Assembly: GCA_019843655.1 (NCBI GenBank)
Contig: JACDQD010000007.1
Location: forward strand, 26,492,365 to 26,556,364
DNA length: 64,000 nucleotides
From: Lethocerus indicus
Lineage: Eukaryota > Arthropoda > Insecta > Hemiptera > Belostomatidae
Reading direction: 5' to 3'
Made by a program: the position numbers and the translations under genes. Every line of letters begins with the position of its first letter. The stretch's first letter is position 1. The notes below the pieces were generated by a model. It saw only the letters and a program-made list of their open reading frames with translations. It was not told the DNA's origin and searched no databases. Positions 1-11,204 of this stretch are shown here, in pieces.

Positions 1-457
1 AATAATCTTAACCATCACCACCACCACCACCACCATCACCATCATCATCACCACCATACGGGGGAAAACAACTCGGCGACAACGGATGAGAGAAAAAATC
101 ACGGTTTAAAGTTGTCGGAAAACAAAAATCCGGCTGTGGCGGCGTCGCAACCGCCTCTGACGCCGACTCCGTTGTCGTCATCCTCCTCCTCGTCCTCCTC
201 TTCTTCGTCTTCTTCCTCTTCTCTCTCTTCTTCCTCTTCGCAGCCTCAGTCGAACAACCGCGTCGAGTGCAACAGCGTCGACTATCCGCCGTCGAACCAC
301 ACGAACCACGACTACAAGGAAGTCGCCCAGCCGGCCGACGACTACCACAGAGCGTTCAACGGTTACAGTCCGCCCGTCGTCGCGCCAAACGCCAAAACCG
401 AATACAGTATACACGCGCCGCCCAACGGTACACTTCGGCCAACCACCGCACACACAG
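1..457 (+). CDS. CNOT4: CNOT4 exon with His and Ser homopolymer runs (partial at left edge)
   Basis: The frame is open from base 1 and encodes NNLN followed by about 16 consecutive His, then an acidic/basic stretch, a long Ser tract around 175-240 and a Pro/Asn-rich stretch ending HTG. The donor is CACACAG|GTAAGT at 458. The exon ends one base into a codon, which matches the next exon. No start codon is claimed because the exon continues left of the window. Confidence 0.8.
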
Positions 458-1152
458 GTAAGTATGGGTCGATTTTCACCAACCAGCCCCACTAATAGTA
501 CCGGCATTGAGCTCAGTGCTGCCGACCGCGATGGCTCCCTGTTACCGAATAACCGTTTTCCAGTCTGCGGGAGATCGGAGGAATATCATAGATTTCGTGT
601 TCTTCCATCTCCGGTAGACCGGTTTCGACCACTCACCATCCCTCACAGGGGAAACCGGTCTGGCAAAAGACCAAAACACTGGCGAGAGGAGACAGAAGAA
701 CACAAAATCTACAATATTTTCAATGTTTAAATTTATTTATGCGTACTTTTGCAGTAAAAAAGAAATTCTTTGCATATTATATTTAAATTTATTTCAAACT
801 TAAGTCAGTTCTATTCAGTATTCTTTGAGTTATTTATTCCACACTATTGTAAGAATAGGCAGCCACCGATATCCCAATTTTGAGATATATCAGTTAGTTG
901 CAGCTTCCTTTCACCTTACCATTATATATTATTTTCATTTATTTATTAGTCCTTATATTTTAGGCTTTTTGGTGTGAAATCGATTTGCTTTAGGTTTTTG
1001 CGTTAGTTACCATTTTTTTTATCTATTTGTTAAGAGAATCGAACTGTCTTGGAACAAATCATCCCCGACTTCATTTGAGGACATTTATTTTCTGAACGGC
1101 TTTAGCTTTAATCCAAGTTAATTGGAAGAAATTATTATTTCTTGCACACGTT

Positions 1153-1198
<46 letters not shown>

Positions 1199-4100
1199 TG
1201 TTTTCAGATATATTACTAGGTGTCCTCTCTAGATTAAACACGATGGTTTATTACATAAAATATCATCGGGCACACAAAAGACATTATATTTTTTACCCAG
1301 TTTCCACAAACTTTCCACCACAATTTGTGTGAACTTAAATCATGAGGCATGTTCGATACAACAAATAGTCATTTGTCGTTCATTTTTATCCTAAAAATAA
1401 TTTTCAATTTGTTTTAGACAACAACCACCTGGCGAAACAGAGGGCTGCTACGCTGTTCGAACCGGATAACAATTCCTTCTTTTCCAACAGTTTTCCGAAA
1501 GTAAACACGTGTAGTTCCGGCAGCGGTAAGTAGGCCAAAAAAAAATTATGGATTAACTTAAAAATTCTGTTTAAATTTATAATTATATTAGGTTTACCCA
1601 AAAGTAATCAACAATTTGATAAGATGTATTTTGGTCTTGAGGAGTTCCTCAAGAGGGAATCGAAAATTTGCCGGAAAAGTGGCACGGAGAGTTGTTGATA
1701 ATATTGGTGAATATATAGTAGATTAATAATTAAAGTTTCTTTTTTATCAAAATAAAATGAATTCCAAAGTCAAAATGTTGATTACTTTTGGGTACCCCTA
1801 ATATGTTCATTGCTTATTTATTGTTAAAAATATTGATATTTCAGTTGTGTTATCGTGTCCTATTGGAATCGGTCTGTAAACTGATCTATACCGCGGTACA
1901 GACTGTACCTGTCGTGTTTAGTGTAAATCACATCGAACGAGTGAACATATTTTTTTTTGTTTTTGCAGTCATCGATTGGCCTACAAATGGGGTAACAAAC
2001 ATGCCGGACGCGTTGCCGCAAGTTCACTCGTCGGAGGATTGGCAGGCCGCTTTCGGTTTTCCGCAGAACCGCGATGATGATCAGGTAATGTTCGTTAAGT
2101 TATAACGAAATACCGGATTAATTTACCGGAGATTTCGCTGGACTATAACAAAGTTTATACAATAAGAACCATTTCTAGGGCCGCTAGGTTTGAACATTCA
2201 AAATTACAGTCTGAAACGGTGTAACAGAAATTTTAAATAAGTTAGGAGCAGTAAATCAAAGTAATAGCTTAAAATACCTGTTTTGTGGTCTGCGAGGGTT
2301 TGTTGTGTTTCTGTCTCCTCTCGCCGGTTTGGTCTTTTGCTAGACCGGTTTCGGCCGCTCACCATCTTCAGTAGCAGTGTTAGTCACTATTGGCACTTTG
2401 ATCAATTATTACCCTTTATAATTGTATTATTCCGTTAACAGATATTTTTCCATATCTATACTGTAGTACAGATGTCTCAGATTGTGTTCAAATTAATTGC
2501 AGTATTTGAACTGCACTGATTGCTTTTCATGAACTGCACTAAATTTTCTTAAATGCTCTATACAGAGTCCGGATTCAGTAAAATAAATGGGATAAAACTT
2601 GTATGTAATTAACATTTACACATTTATTCGTATACAGAATACATATAATTAGAATTTATTTATGAAAATAATGTAATTTTTGGGCCTAACATCCCCTAAA
2701 AATTCTGGTAGTAGACAGTTGTACCGGTTTACCTTTGTAGCAATGATGATAATTTAAATTCTCCACTATATATGGTTATTAAGAACATGTAAGGCTCTTC
2801 AATCTCAAATTAAATATTAAGAAGCCAAATTTATGATGCAAACAGAATTAAAAAAGAAACAAATATTGACAACATTATTAACCTTTATTATAATATAATG
2901 AAAAATAAAAACAGGAGATTGGGATGAAAGCGGAATATAAAATGCTCCTTCCTTAAAACTGTAATTGCATTTTTCATCCAATTTGTACTTGTTAAATGTT
3001 ATGATCTGTAAGTTCAGAATATACGGAATAACTAGATTGTGACACAGATATTATTGTGGTGTATTTCAAATGAGATTTATTTAAATTTTGAATTCTATAA
3101 TTCGAACAGCACGGTCGAGATGATGACCTCGGATTCGATCCTTTCCACGAAACTCAGAAGGCGCTGGCGGAAATGATAGAAAAGGAGGAAGAGCACAGAT
3201 ACCAGCCGAAGATTTTAATGCATCATAACAACAGGTAATTCCATAGTTATTTTCTTCTTAATTATCCTATCGAGTTTTTTTTTTGTTAATTAGAGTTTTA
3301 AAAATGCCGATTCCGATTAAGATGTCAGCATCCTGAGCATTTAACCATTGAGGTATCACCGTTTAGAGAAATTTAAAATTAAATGTAAAGCACGACTCCT
3401 CCATTTCACTGGCATGGACGACACATTACCAAAATATTCGTAAGCATTTTCCATTAATATCGTTTTACGCGAGGTTCGTTCCTATGTAATGCGACCCCCA
3501 CCTGTAACAACTAATAGGTGACCATAAATTAAAACAAAATGTATACTTCTTCTCATCGTTTGTCCTCAGGTTGACCAACTGTTCGAAAATACTCGAAGGG
3601 TTAAGAATCAGCTCGAACCTGTCGCATTCTCGACCGCCGCCTCCCGGCTTCACGTCGACTCCGAATCACATGAACGCCTTCGGGCTCGGTATACCGAGAA
3701 CAGGTACAGACTAATCAAAATTAGTCAATTAATTAGTAACAGATATAACCGGAAATTTCCCGCATTATATTTCTTCAGGCAGTACTTTTTTAATGCATTT
3801 AAAAAAATTGCCGAAGAGCTGAAATATTGCTGTGACAAATTTAATATACCTGTTTTGTGGTCTGCGAGGGAATACTGTAGGTTCGTGATGTTTCCGTCTC
3901 CTCTCGCCGGTTCGGTCTTTTGCTAGACCGGTTTCGGCCGCTCGCCATCTTCAGTAGCGCTGTGTTAGTCACTGTTAGCACTTTGGATGTTTTTCGGGCA
4001 TCCTCACTGCCCACTGTCACTTTCGCGTGTACAAGTGACAGGAGGAGACAGAAACACAAATAAGACAAACAACATCCCCCAAAAACACGATAACAAGACA

Positions 4101-6523
4101 CGTATATATACACACGACAAACAGACAACCACCACAGTACATGTGAAAGTGACAGTGCAGTGAGGATGCCCGAAAAACATCCAAAGTGCTAACAGTGACT
4201 AACACTGCTACTGAAGATGGCGAGCGGCCGAAACCGGTCTAGCAAAAGACCAAACCGGCGAGAGGAGACAGAAACATCACGAACCTACAGTATTGCTGTG
4301 ACATTATAATGCAAAGGAAACATTAAAGGCCTACGTACCTTACTTTTATTATTTATATAGAGATCGGTCTAAACTAGTCCGTAGGCAAAGTGAGCAATTT
4401 TATGTTTATTTTATTTTCATAAACGAACAGCATTAAAATTTCGAGAGTTATGTTGTTTTAATATCAACATTTTCATTGTGTTTATTAGTCAGAATAATAA
4501 TGTTTTCTGGGGTGTACTGGAGAAAAATATCTTTAAAATAAAAAAAGACTTGTGAGCCAAAAAGATTTGTAAAATGATGGTCCAGACTGTTATTGTTTAA
4601 ATATTTCCCGTTTCATAATAAATAAAAAACATATAGGTCTTCATAACAATTTCAAGTTCAAGGATAATAATCCTCAAAACAAAAGGAAAATAAAAATAAT
4701 TGATTTAGTACAATTTGAGTTTCACTAAGGACATTATGGTAGTATGACTAAGGGCATATCTTTAATATACTTTAAAAATATTATATAAAAATAAATAGGA
4801 TGTATAACTTTTTGTTCCACAATTCTATTTTTCCTTAAGTTGGACCTGTTTTGGCTTCATCATCAGTATAACATTTTGTCAGTAGATTAGTCTGAATTCT
4901 TAGAACTGTTACTGTAAACTTAAAAATATTAAGAAGTCGAAAGACTCTGATAATCAAAAAACCTTATATCATGTATTTTTCCTCAGTATTATTTTTGTTT
5001 TCAGGTTATCGAAGCGTTTCTTTTTAATTTTATTGTTTAAATCTTGTTTCTTTTTCTTTAAGCATTACACTTGTCGACCGTCTTTGAAAATATCCGAACT
5101 AATTTTTGGTTTATTACAGCTTCTTTTCGGTTTTCAGGAAGCAAAATCTTACCATTTATACATCCCATCGGTTTGCCAGCTCATACCCCTCCACAAGGTA
5201 ATTATAATTTACTTATTGTCAGATTTCTAAATTGATTTATTTTCAATTCAAGCAATATTCGTGAGGCCCTCTATAAGTAATAAGAATTTTGAAACGTTGA
5301 CTGTTAGGCGATAAGATTGTCCTTTTCATTAAAGATGGAGAACATGCCAAAATGACAATGGCATTTTGTTAACATATCCTCATTGTTTACCCTCTATGGG
5401 CCCCTGTAACTTTCAGGTCACATTTCAATATATCGAGATTTTACCAAATAATTATAGCTTTATTAGTGAGATAAATCTTAATCCTATATAACGTTGTCAA
5501 GACAACCAATATCAATATCAATTTTTTTTTCATTTGCATATATAGGTTTATAATTGCTGATTTTTCGTTCCCCCAATTTTTTTGGATTTAAAATAAAGAT
5601 TCAGCCCATAGAGGATTAACATATCACCCCAAAAATTTTTTAAATTCTCCATAGCTTCTTGCAGATTGAAAATTGAATAGCCTACAGTGGCTACAATTGT
5701 AAGGGAACAACTATTAAAGTGGAAATTGTCACTATCTTTAGGTTGAATCTTCTAAATGCTCGATACTTACAGGGTACTCATTATTAATTCAAATTTCTAA
5801 AATTTGCATCTTTAGTAAATAATATTTATTATGTATCAATTTTATTTATTATTATTATTATTATATGAGGGACATAGATACAAAAATAGCTGTGCGTTCA
5901 GTTTTATTAAAAATTGATAAAATATTTTCCTTTACAGTCTTAAGCTACTATAGACCGGTTTTGGCTGTTTGCCACACTCATTAGCATTCTGTCTCTGCGC
6001 CGTTATTGACTGTCAACGTATTGACACATAGACGTTTTGATTGAAGATTGATGAATGCCAATATTGGTAGAGTGAAATAACAGTGCCGACGGGATGCTTT
6101 TTTTTGTCTCGCTCCAAAGATTTTCATGGTTTTAAAAGCGCCTCTTATTGGGCCTTTAACATTTTTGGACCGAGTTAAAATTCTTTTGAACAAACTAAAA
6201 AATATTTCAGTCACGAGAAACCGAATCTAGCTTAAGACCTAATGGAAGTTATACAGCTTTTTTTTTTGTATCCTGTCCCCTCTGGGTTCGTTCCCGTATT
6301 TGTCCTCTCATCAATGTAGCTGACGGTAGTGTGTTGTCAATAAGTCATAAAGTGCCGTATTAATGCAGTTTTTTTTTTGTTTTTGTTTTTGTTTTTCCGA
6401 AAAGCAGTATGGGATTGGCCGTCGTTAGACCCAGCGATAGTCACGTCGGCTCAACACTGTGATTTATACGGAGGCAATCCACCTCCGGGCTTCTCACTCA
6501 GACAGACACTAGATAGTGAGTGA
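1..6523 (+). CDS. CNOT4: CNOT4, C-terminal part (seven exons, 5' end outside window)
   Basis: This is the C-terminal half of CCR4-NOT transcription complex subunit 4, a RING/RRM E3 ubiquitin ligase acting with the cytoplasmic deadenylase complex. Joined exons: 1-457, 1418-1525, 1969-2084, 3110-3234, 3570-3703, 5138-5197, 6405-6523, about 372 codons, all with GT-AG borders and matching phases. Diagnostic blocks are EDWQAAFGFP, followed across an intron by DDLGFDPFHETQKALAEMIE, the most conserved tail block of the family, and a last exon with WDWPSLDPAIVT. The RING and RRM domains must lie left of base 1. The remainder is low-complexity: a His run, a Ser run and Pro/Gly stretches. Introns carry a mariner MITE (1588-1801), foldback elements (600-720, 2275-2400, 3843-4301) and a piggyBac-like MITE (5390-5615). 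Family assignment is firm; exact exon ends are inferred from splice signals. Confidence 0.88.
600..720. repeat. Foldback (palindromic) MITE, degenerate copy
   Basis: The copy contains AGACCGGTTTCGACC and, inverted, AAACCGGTCTGGCAAAAGACC, then GGAGACAGAAGAACACAAAATCTAC. It is the same dispersed family as 3843-4301 with a very short loop. It lies in a CNOT4 intron. Confidence 0.6.
1155..1194. repeat. (AT)n microsatellite
   Basis: About 20 uninterrupted AT dinucleotides in a CNOT4 intron. Confidence 0.95.
1418..1525 (+). CDS. CNOT4: CNOT4 internal exon
   Basis: The acceptor is TTTGTTTTAG|A and the donor AGCG|GTAAGT. The exon encodes DNNHLAKQRAATLFEPDNNS and then a Phe/Ser-rich stretch ending SSGSG. 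Entry and exit phases (one base carried over on each side) agree with the neighbouring exons. A mariner MITE starts 62 bp downstream in the intron. Confidence 0.75.
1588..1801 (+). mobile_element. Mariner-derived MITE (214 bp) with TA target duplication
   Basis: It starts TTAGGTTTACCCAAAAGTAA and ends with the inverse, TTACTTTTGGGTACCCCTAA, flanked by TA on both sides. The interior near the left end reads FDKMYFGLEEFLKRE, a transposase N-terminus like that of the longer remnant at 23893-24606, so this is an internally deleted derivative. Relatives occur at 47889-48096 and 56012-56219. Confidence 0.88.
1969..2084 (+). CDS. CNOT4: CNOT4 exon with the EDWQAAFGF block
   Basis: A T-rich tract ends in TTTTGCAG|TC and the donor is CAG|GTAATG. 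The exon encodes VIDWPTNGVTNMPDALPQVH then SSEDWQAAFGFPQNRDDDQ. EDWQAAFGF followed by a Gly-Phe-Asp-Pro-Phe block is the signature of the CNOT4 C-terminal region. It ends on a codon boundary. Confidence 0.85.
2275..2400. repeat. Foldback MITE, single left arm
   Basis: It begins ATACCTGTTTTGTGGTCTGC and continues with TTTCTGTCTCCTCTCGCCGG, TCTTTTGCTAGACCGGTTTC, CACCATCTTCAGTAGC and GTTAGTCACTATTGGCACTT. The second arm is missing. Confidence 0.8.
3110..3234 (+). CDS. CNOT4: CNOT4 exon with the LGFDPF helix block
   Basis: The acceptor is TTCGAACAG|C and the donor ACAACAG|GTAATT. It encodes HGRDDDLGFDPFHETQKALA then EMIEKEEEHRYQPKILMHHNNR. GFDPF plus a short amphipathic helix (KALAEMIEKE) matches the conserved motif of metazoan CNOT4 proteins. 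It leaves two bases for the next codon. Confidence 0.88.
3570..3703 (+). CDS. CNOT4: CNOT4 exon, Pro/Gly-rich
   Basis: The acceptor is TTTGTCCTCAG|G and the donor AACAG|GTACAG. It encodes LTNCSKILEGLRISSNLSHS, then RPPPPGFTSTPNHMNAFGLG and IPRTG. The RPPPPGF piece is typical of the disordered tail. A near-complete foldback element lies 140 bp downstream in the intron. Confidence 0.72.
3843..4301. mobile_element. Foldback MITE, long near-perfect palindrome
   Basis: The left arm begins ATACCTGTTTTGTGGTCTGC and runs through TAGACCGGTTTCGGCCGCTC and GGATGTTTTTCGGGCATCC. The right arm repeats all of this inverted from about 4140, ending in GAGGAGACAGAAACATCACG and TACAGTATT. The terminal 25 bp of the right arm are missing. 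Arms are about 180 bp around a loop rich in AAACAC. There is no coding capacity, so it must be non-autonomous. The same family recurs across the window. Confidence 0.88.
5138..5197 (+). CDS. CNOT4: CNOT4 short exon (60 nt)
   Basis: The acceptor is TTCGGTTTTCAG|G and the donor CCACAAG|GTAATT. The frame set by the flanking exons gives GSKILPFIHPIGLPAHTPPQ. No family motif is visible; the call rests on splice signals, phase and position between two clear CNOT4 exons. Confidence 0.6.
5390..5615. mobile_element. piggyBac-like MITE
   Basis: The ends are CCCTCTATGGGCC and its inverse (GCCCATAGAGGA), with TTAA on the right and TTTA on the left. The interior shares ACGTTGTCAAGACAACCAAT and GGTTTATAATTGCTGATTTT with five other copies. 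It lies in the last CNOT4 intron. Confidence 0.82.
6405..6523 (+). CDS. CNOT4: CNOT4 terminal coding exon
   Basis: It follows a long T-rich tract and a tandem acceptor AAGCAG, so the exon starts at 6405 or 6408 in the same frame. It encodes WDWPSLDPAIVTSAQHCDLY, then GGNPPPGFSLRQTLDSE and a TGA stop at 6521-6523. The WDWPSLDPAIV block supports the CNOT4 tail. Sequence after the stop is presumed 3' UTR; I cannot place its end. Confidence 0.8.
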
Positions 6524-7100
6524 ATTCAAAAATATCTTCCCCGTATATATATATAAGAGACGGAAGGGAACAGAAAAATGTATACATATTTCGCTGTATC
6601 TAAGGATATTTCGATCTGGGTGTAATTAGTTGAAATCAGAAGTTTTCAGTTAGAATGTTCCAACACCCAACATACCTAAGATCAGTACCCAACATCAACT
6701 ACCCTTTTGATGTCCGTAATAATCCAGTTTGCACTGACGCCTAGGGTGCTTTGTTGAAAGTTTCCTTAATGAGCCCACAATGAAGAGAAAATTAGTTCAG
6801 AATTTAAGATCAAAGAAACTTTCACAAACGTCGCCCAGAAAATAGAATGGACTATTAAAAAATAATTTAGTAATACAGTTTTTGAGTGTATACATTTTTT
6901 TCCGGCCCCTCTCCGTTTAACAGTACTATAACTATAACTCCCTGTTGTATTATTTATACAAGTCATAAATATTGAAGCAGAGTAAAAGCATTAAATGCAG
7001 CAAGAAATGTTTCTCCGGATGTTTGCAATTCATCCAAAAATATCTCTCGCGGACTGTCCAGAGTATAGTTGAATGGAATCAAATTATCGCAGTTTAAATA
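6524..7100. other. Presumed CNOT4 3' UTR and downstream AT-rich sequence
   Basis: No coding exon is visible. The stretch presumably begins with the CNOT4 3' UTR; several AT-rich segments are present but none lets me place the polyadenylation site. Confidence 0.5.
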
Positions 7101-7315
7101 TTGGGTTGGCTAATAAGTAATGGCCGTTTTTTCAATTTGAATTAGCGCGTGAATAAAAAAGTGTTTTGGCATATTGTTTTATTGTTATTCGAAAGAGCTT
7201 TCTTTTCTCTATAAGATAGTATATGAGATTTTTTTGTTGACCTTAATTTTTTTTTTATTTTAAGATCATTGAAATGGAGTGCCAAGAAACGGCCATTACT
7301 TATTAGCCAACCCAA
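7101..7315. mobile_element. Mariner-type MITE (215 bp), TTGGGTTGGC family
   Basis: The inverted ends are TTGGGTTGGCTAATAAGTAA and TTACTTATTAGCCAACCCAA, about 30 bp including ATGGCCGTTT, flanked by TA on both sides. The interior includes GAAATGGAGTGCCAAGAAAC, reminiscent of a mariner end, and has no open frame. Confidence 0.9.
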
Positions 7316-8644
7316 TATGTTATTCTATATGGAATCAAATGAACAATAGTTTTCAGAATTATATCTTACCTATTATTATTTCTTCTTTCTAATTGTGTTT
7401 GTTGGCCGTACTTGAAATCCGTTTTAAATGACCGAGGGCACTTCAAATACCACTTTAGGACAGTAATGCCATTCCAGCAATGTAGGCACAATTGTGAATT
7501 GAACAGTTCTATAAATGTTTCTTCTGGTTGTCTGACATCGAAGTTAGAAAAACACTCTATTTCATTAATCTACAAACTTAATTTCTAGAAACATGAAATA
7601 AAAGTTTAAATATAGTGAATTTTTTGTCAGTTTCATATTGGCTGACAGGAGACACGAGAGCTGTTCATTTCAAAATTCTTTTTCCGTGTGGAAGATTAAA
7701 AATATTTTGCCACCATGTTCTTCATAAACTGATTTAACAAAACCAGGGGAAATATCGTATTTAAACAAAAAAATAGATACATCTCAAACGGCTGATTTAC
7801 TAATCCCAAAATTTTAACTCGTTTCCAGATTTATAGCCTCTTTCAGAAAATATGGGACCTGGAACTGGGAGGTGGCAGACTGAGTAGAGCGATGTCTTTT
7901 AAATAAAAAAAAGAGAAAAAAGGTTAAGTAAATATATACGTAATAAGAGGAAGAAGAAGATGAATTTAAGGATGAAGAAAAATCTCAAAATTTATTCCTA
8001 CTCATAGGTTGCTAACAGTGTTTAAAAGAGAAAAAAAATTAAAATGAATGAATCGTTTCTTGCGAAACAAATTTATATAGTCTATATTGTTTAATTTTTT
8101 TTCACGTACAATGCGTCAACTTTGGTACCCCGCCCGAAACGGATTTCATCTATACGTCTGTCATTGTGAACGGCCATAAAAAAAAAATTTACTCTTGGCC
8201 TATAATTAATAATAATAAATATTGATTCAGAAAAAATGTATTGTCGATGTCTATAGGTTACTCTCCGTACTGCATAACACAGAAGGAATAATACTGTAGT
8301 ACTGTTCGCATTGCGAACGGACAGGGCTTGTAGCAGATTAGTTCAAATTTTTTTTTTTTAAATTTTGATCAAAGTTAAATAAAGTTAATAGTCTAGTTGA
8401 GGAGACTCTAAACCGAAATGCGAACCGATTTTAAGCAGATTTTATTAAACGTACCGACCTCGGCGCATTGTTATTTCTTTTTTAGTAGATGTGAAATATA
8501 TATATAAATATATTAATTATTATTTTTATTTTTTATTTTTTTTTGGTTAAATTTAATTATTAATTATGCAAATACCACAAAAGATGTGCATTAACTATGT
8601 TGCTTTACTCTGCGTGATTCAAATGGATTTAGGTAATTTGTACA

Positions 8645-8702
<58 letters not shown>

Positions 8703-9860
8703 AATTATATATATATATATTGGCAGCCTATATTTACTACTCTATTTATTATAATAATATTTATGTCGATGAAACAAAAAAAAATTATTAAGTCTCCACT
8801 CTTCCAAGTGTCTTTCTTTATTGTATTGTAACCTGCATTCGTTAAGTATTCAACTACACAAACAAACAAATAAGAAAAAACCTAATAACAAAAAAACTCA
8901 TTTATTATGAATGCTGTTCCATGAAATATTACAATAAATTAAAAAAATGTCTTGCATCTTAGTATTATTCCTTCCTCCCCGTTGATTTGTTTCGAAAGGA
9001 ACAAAAATGATGAGTAAATTATCGTACGGTAATTTTTGTATCGGCTCTCTGGACTGAGAAGGAAATTTTTTAAACAAAAAGAATGTTTATTTTGTAAATG
9101 CCTGAAGACTGTTTCGTAGGATTAAGAGACTACTATTTTATTTTAAACGGTATTTTTGGAAAAAAGATGTCTGAAGAAGAAAAAGAAGATGTGAATACGC
9201 AATACAACACTGTACAGATTGATTATCAGGATACATAAATAATTTATTATTGTTGTTTTCTTTTTTTTGAATCGAACTTTATATATATATTTAATATTTT
9301 TTTTATAATTAAATATATATATATATATATTTAATTTTATTAATTGTAAGAAAACCGACTGTTTTCTTTGTCATTCTGTCTGTATACATTTTTAAGCCAG
9401 ATGAGTCATCATCAAGTACTGTCAAGTTTACCTGATGATAACTGAAAATATGAAAAAGTGTGTTCTTGCAGAATAAATGACAGTGTTATTAAATTATTGT
9501 TGTTAGATTACTTCGATAATTTCATTTATTATTACCTTTACAAAAAGACGATTCCCTTATGCTGTCTTACCTATTAAACTACAGTTGGCACTATTGTTAA
9601 CGTATAATTTTCGTTAATTCGGTGTTTCTAAAATCATTTTCTTTAGTTATTACTGTTTATAATCGGTTCCACGCGATTTATTTCAACCTCAATTTCTATT
9701 CTAATCCCCCTTCTCTAGTTTAATTTAACCCTTAATGAAAGTGAATAATTGTTTTGAGATTGTACGGGTGCTCCCCCCCGAACAAAATTTAACCCCAAAC
9801 AATTTCAATTTTTTTTTAGTTCGCCGAGAAACAAATCTCTATTTTTCCCCGGAATAGTTG
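7316..9860. other. AT-rich intergenic stretch without recognisable gene
   Basis: I see only poly-A/poly-T stretches, an AT dinucleotide tract at 8646-8698 and shorter ones near 8490 and 9300. No exon, RNA gene or transposon end is convincing. Confidence 0.5.
8646..8698. repeat. (AT)n microsatellite
   Basis: About 26 AT dinucleotides, with a second shorter AT tract at 8707-8720. Confidence 0.95.
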
Positions 9861-9891
9861 TTGATTGTTCTTTAGCGATGCATCCCGGACC

Positions 9892-9951
9892 CTGCCGTTC
9901 TCTTCAGTTCTCTTCGCGTCATCAACCCTGCTTTACCGGATTCAAAGGTGA
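9892..9951 (+). other. Orphan candidate exon (possible 5' exon)
   Basis: A short GC-richer island in AT-rich sequence: ATG, then an open frame MHPGPCRSLQFSSRHQPCFT GFK, ending AAAG|GTGAGC, a strong donor. No partner exon was recognised. It could be a first exon of an unidentified transcript or chance; function unknown. Confidence 0.25.
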
Positions 9952-11142
9952 GCGATAATACTTTAAATTATTTTCAAAATAAGTTGCAAAGTTTTGGCCC
10001 AAGAAAACGTTTATTCGACTTTACTTGCTGCAAAATTTTATCCGGCAGTTTATCCTCCGATACATTTATTAATTCGTAAATTGGAGACCAACCCATAACC
10101 TAATTGTGTTTTTTCTATCCTCAACTGCTTTTTCGTTTGGTTCTTTGTCTAGATTTGAAATTCAAACCTAATTATCAGTAACACAGAGTAAAATCTCAAA
10201 ACAATTATATAAGAAATGAAAGTACCTCGTTACTATCGTATTACCTGTTGTAACAGTGAAATACAAGCAGGTGAGAGGAGAAAAATAATTGCAACAGTAT
10301 GAAAATTTTTGTATCAAAAACAATTTCTGCAAATAGATGCAACAGGTATTTATATTGACATTGCGGATTATTTAAAAATTAAATTAGGTAATGACAATGG
10401 ACACAGTCATATTCATACTTTCATCATTTCAAAATGATATAAAATATAAAATCCATTTTCCAAACATCTCAAGAAAGAACTTTAGAGTTCAAACAGCAGT
10501 CCTGACAGTTTACTAGGAACTACAAGAACTATTACTATTATTTTTAGTACAGATTCAATATATAAATTTATATATATTGAGTAGAATAACCATCCATTAC
10601 AAAATTAAGAGCTCATACAGCTTTTTTATAACTGCTGAAAAAGGTACAAGGTAAAAAAAAATAAACAAATGTTATTTTTTAAATTTATTTTTTATAAACA
10701 TATTTACATAAATATTCTTCACGAAATCAGCGATTAAATTACAAAGAAAAGTTGCCTGGCGTCTCTCGCTCTTCTCCGTCAAAGTCAACAAATATAAAAC
10801 CTAAAGTGAGCTTTGCATTTTTTTTTCTCTTTCGAAGCTGTCAAACAATGCGGAAGAGAATAAATATTGTACAAAATAAATGTTCAAACAGAATAAATTC
10901 GGAGGGGATATCGGATAAACGGGATAAATATCTCTGGCTGCGATGCTGGGTCACTTTTTGCCACCTGAAAAACGAAAGAACGAAAATATAATTTACCTTC
11001 GTTTAAACATATTTTTAAGCAGTATTTTTGAGATTTATAAAGTAATATTTTCAAGAAGTGGAGGACTTATTGCCCCGAAGGTAGGGCCATCACATTTATT
11101 ACGATTTATATTAATATTTATTTAACTGGTTTAATATAGTGC

Positions 11143-11204
<62 letters not shown>

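Noticed and set aside
178..507. Minus-strand Arg/Val-rich open frame opposite CNOT4
   Set aside because: Antisense shadow of the Ser-rich coding exon on the plus strand.
8566..8754. Open frames over AT dinucleotide tracts (Ile-Tyr repeats), also at 42807, 43074, 43487, 46073 and 54636
   Set aside because: Translations of microsatellites.
10752..10860. Minus-strand coding-like tail ending DFDGEERETPGNFSL as a continuation of the Gly/Lys-rich gene
   Set aside because: The preceding acceptor is weak, no family similarity is evident and the phase from the possible donor near 11944 cannot be confirmed.
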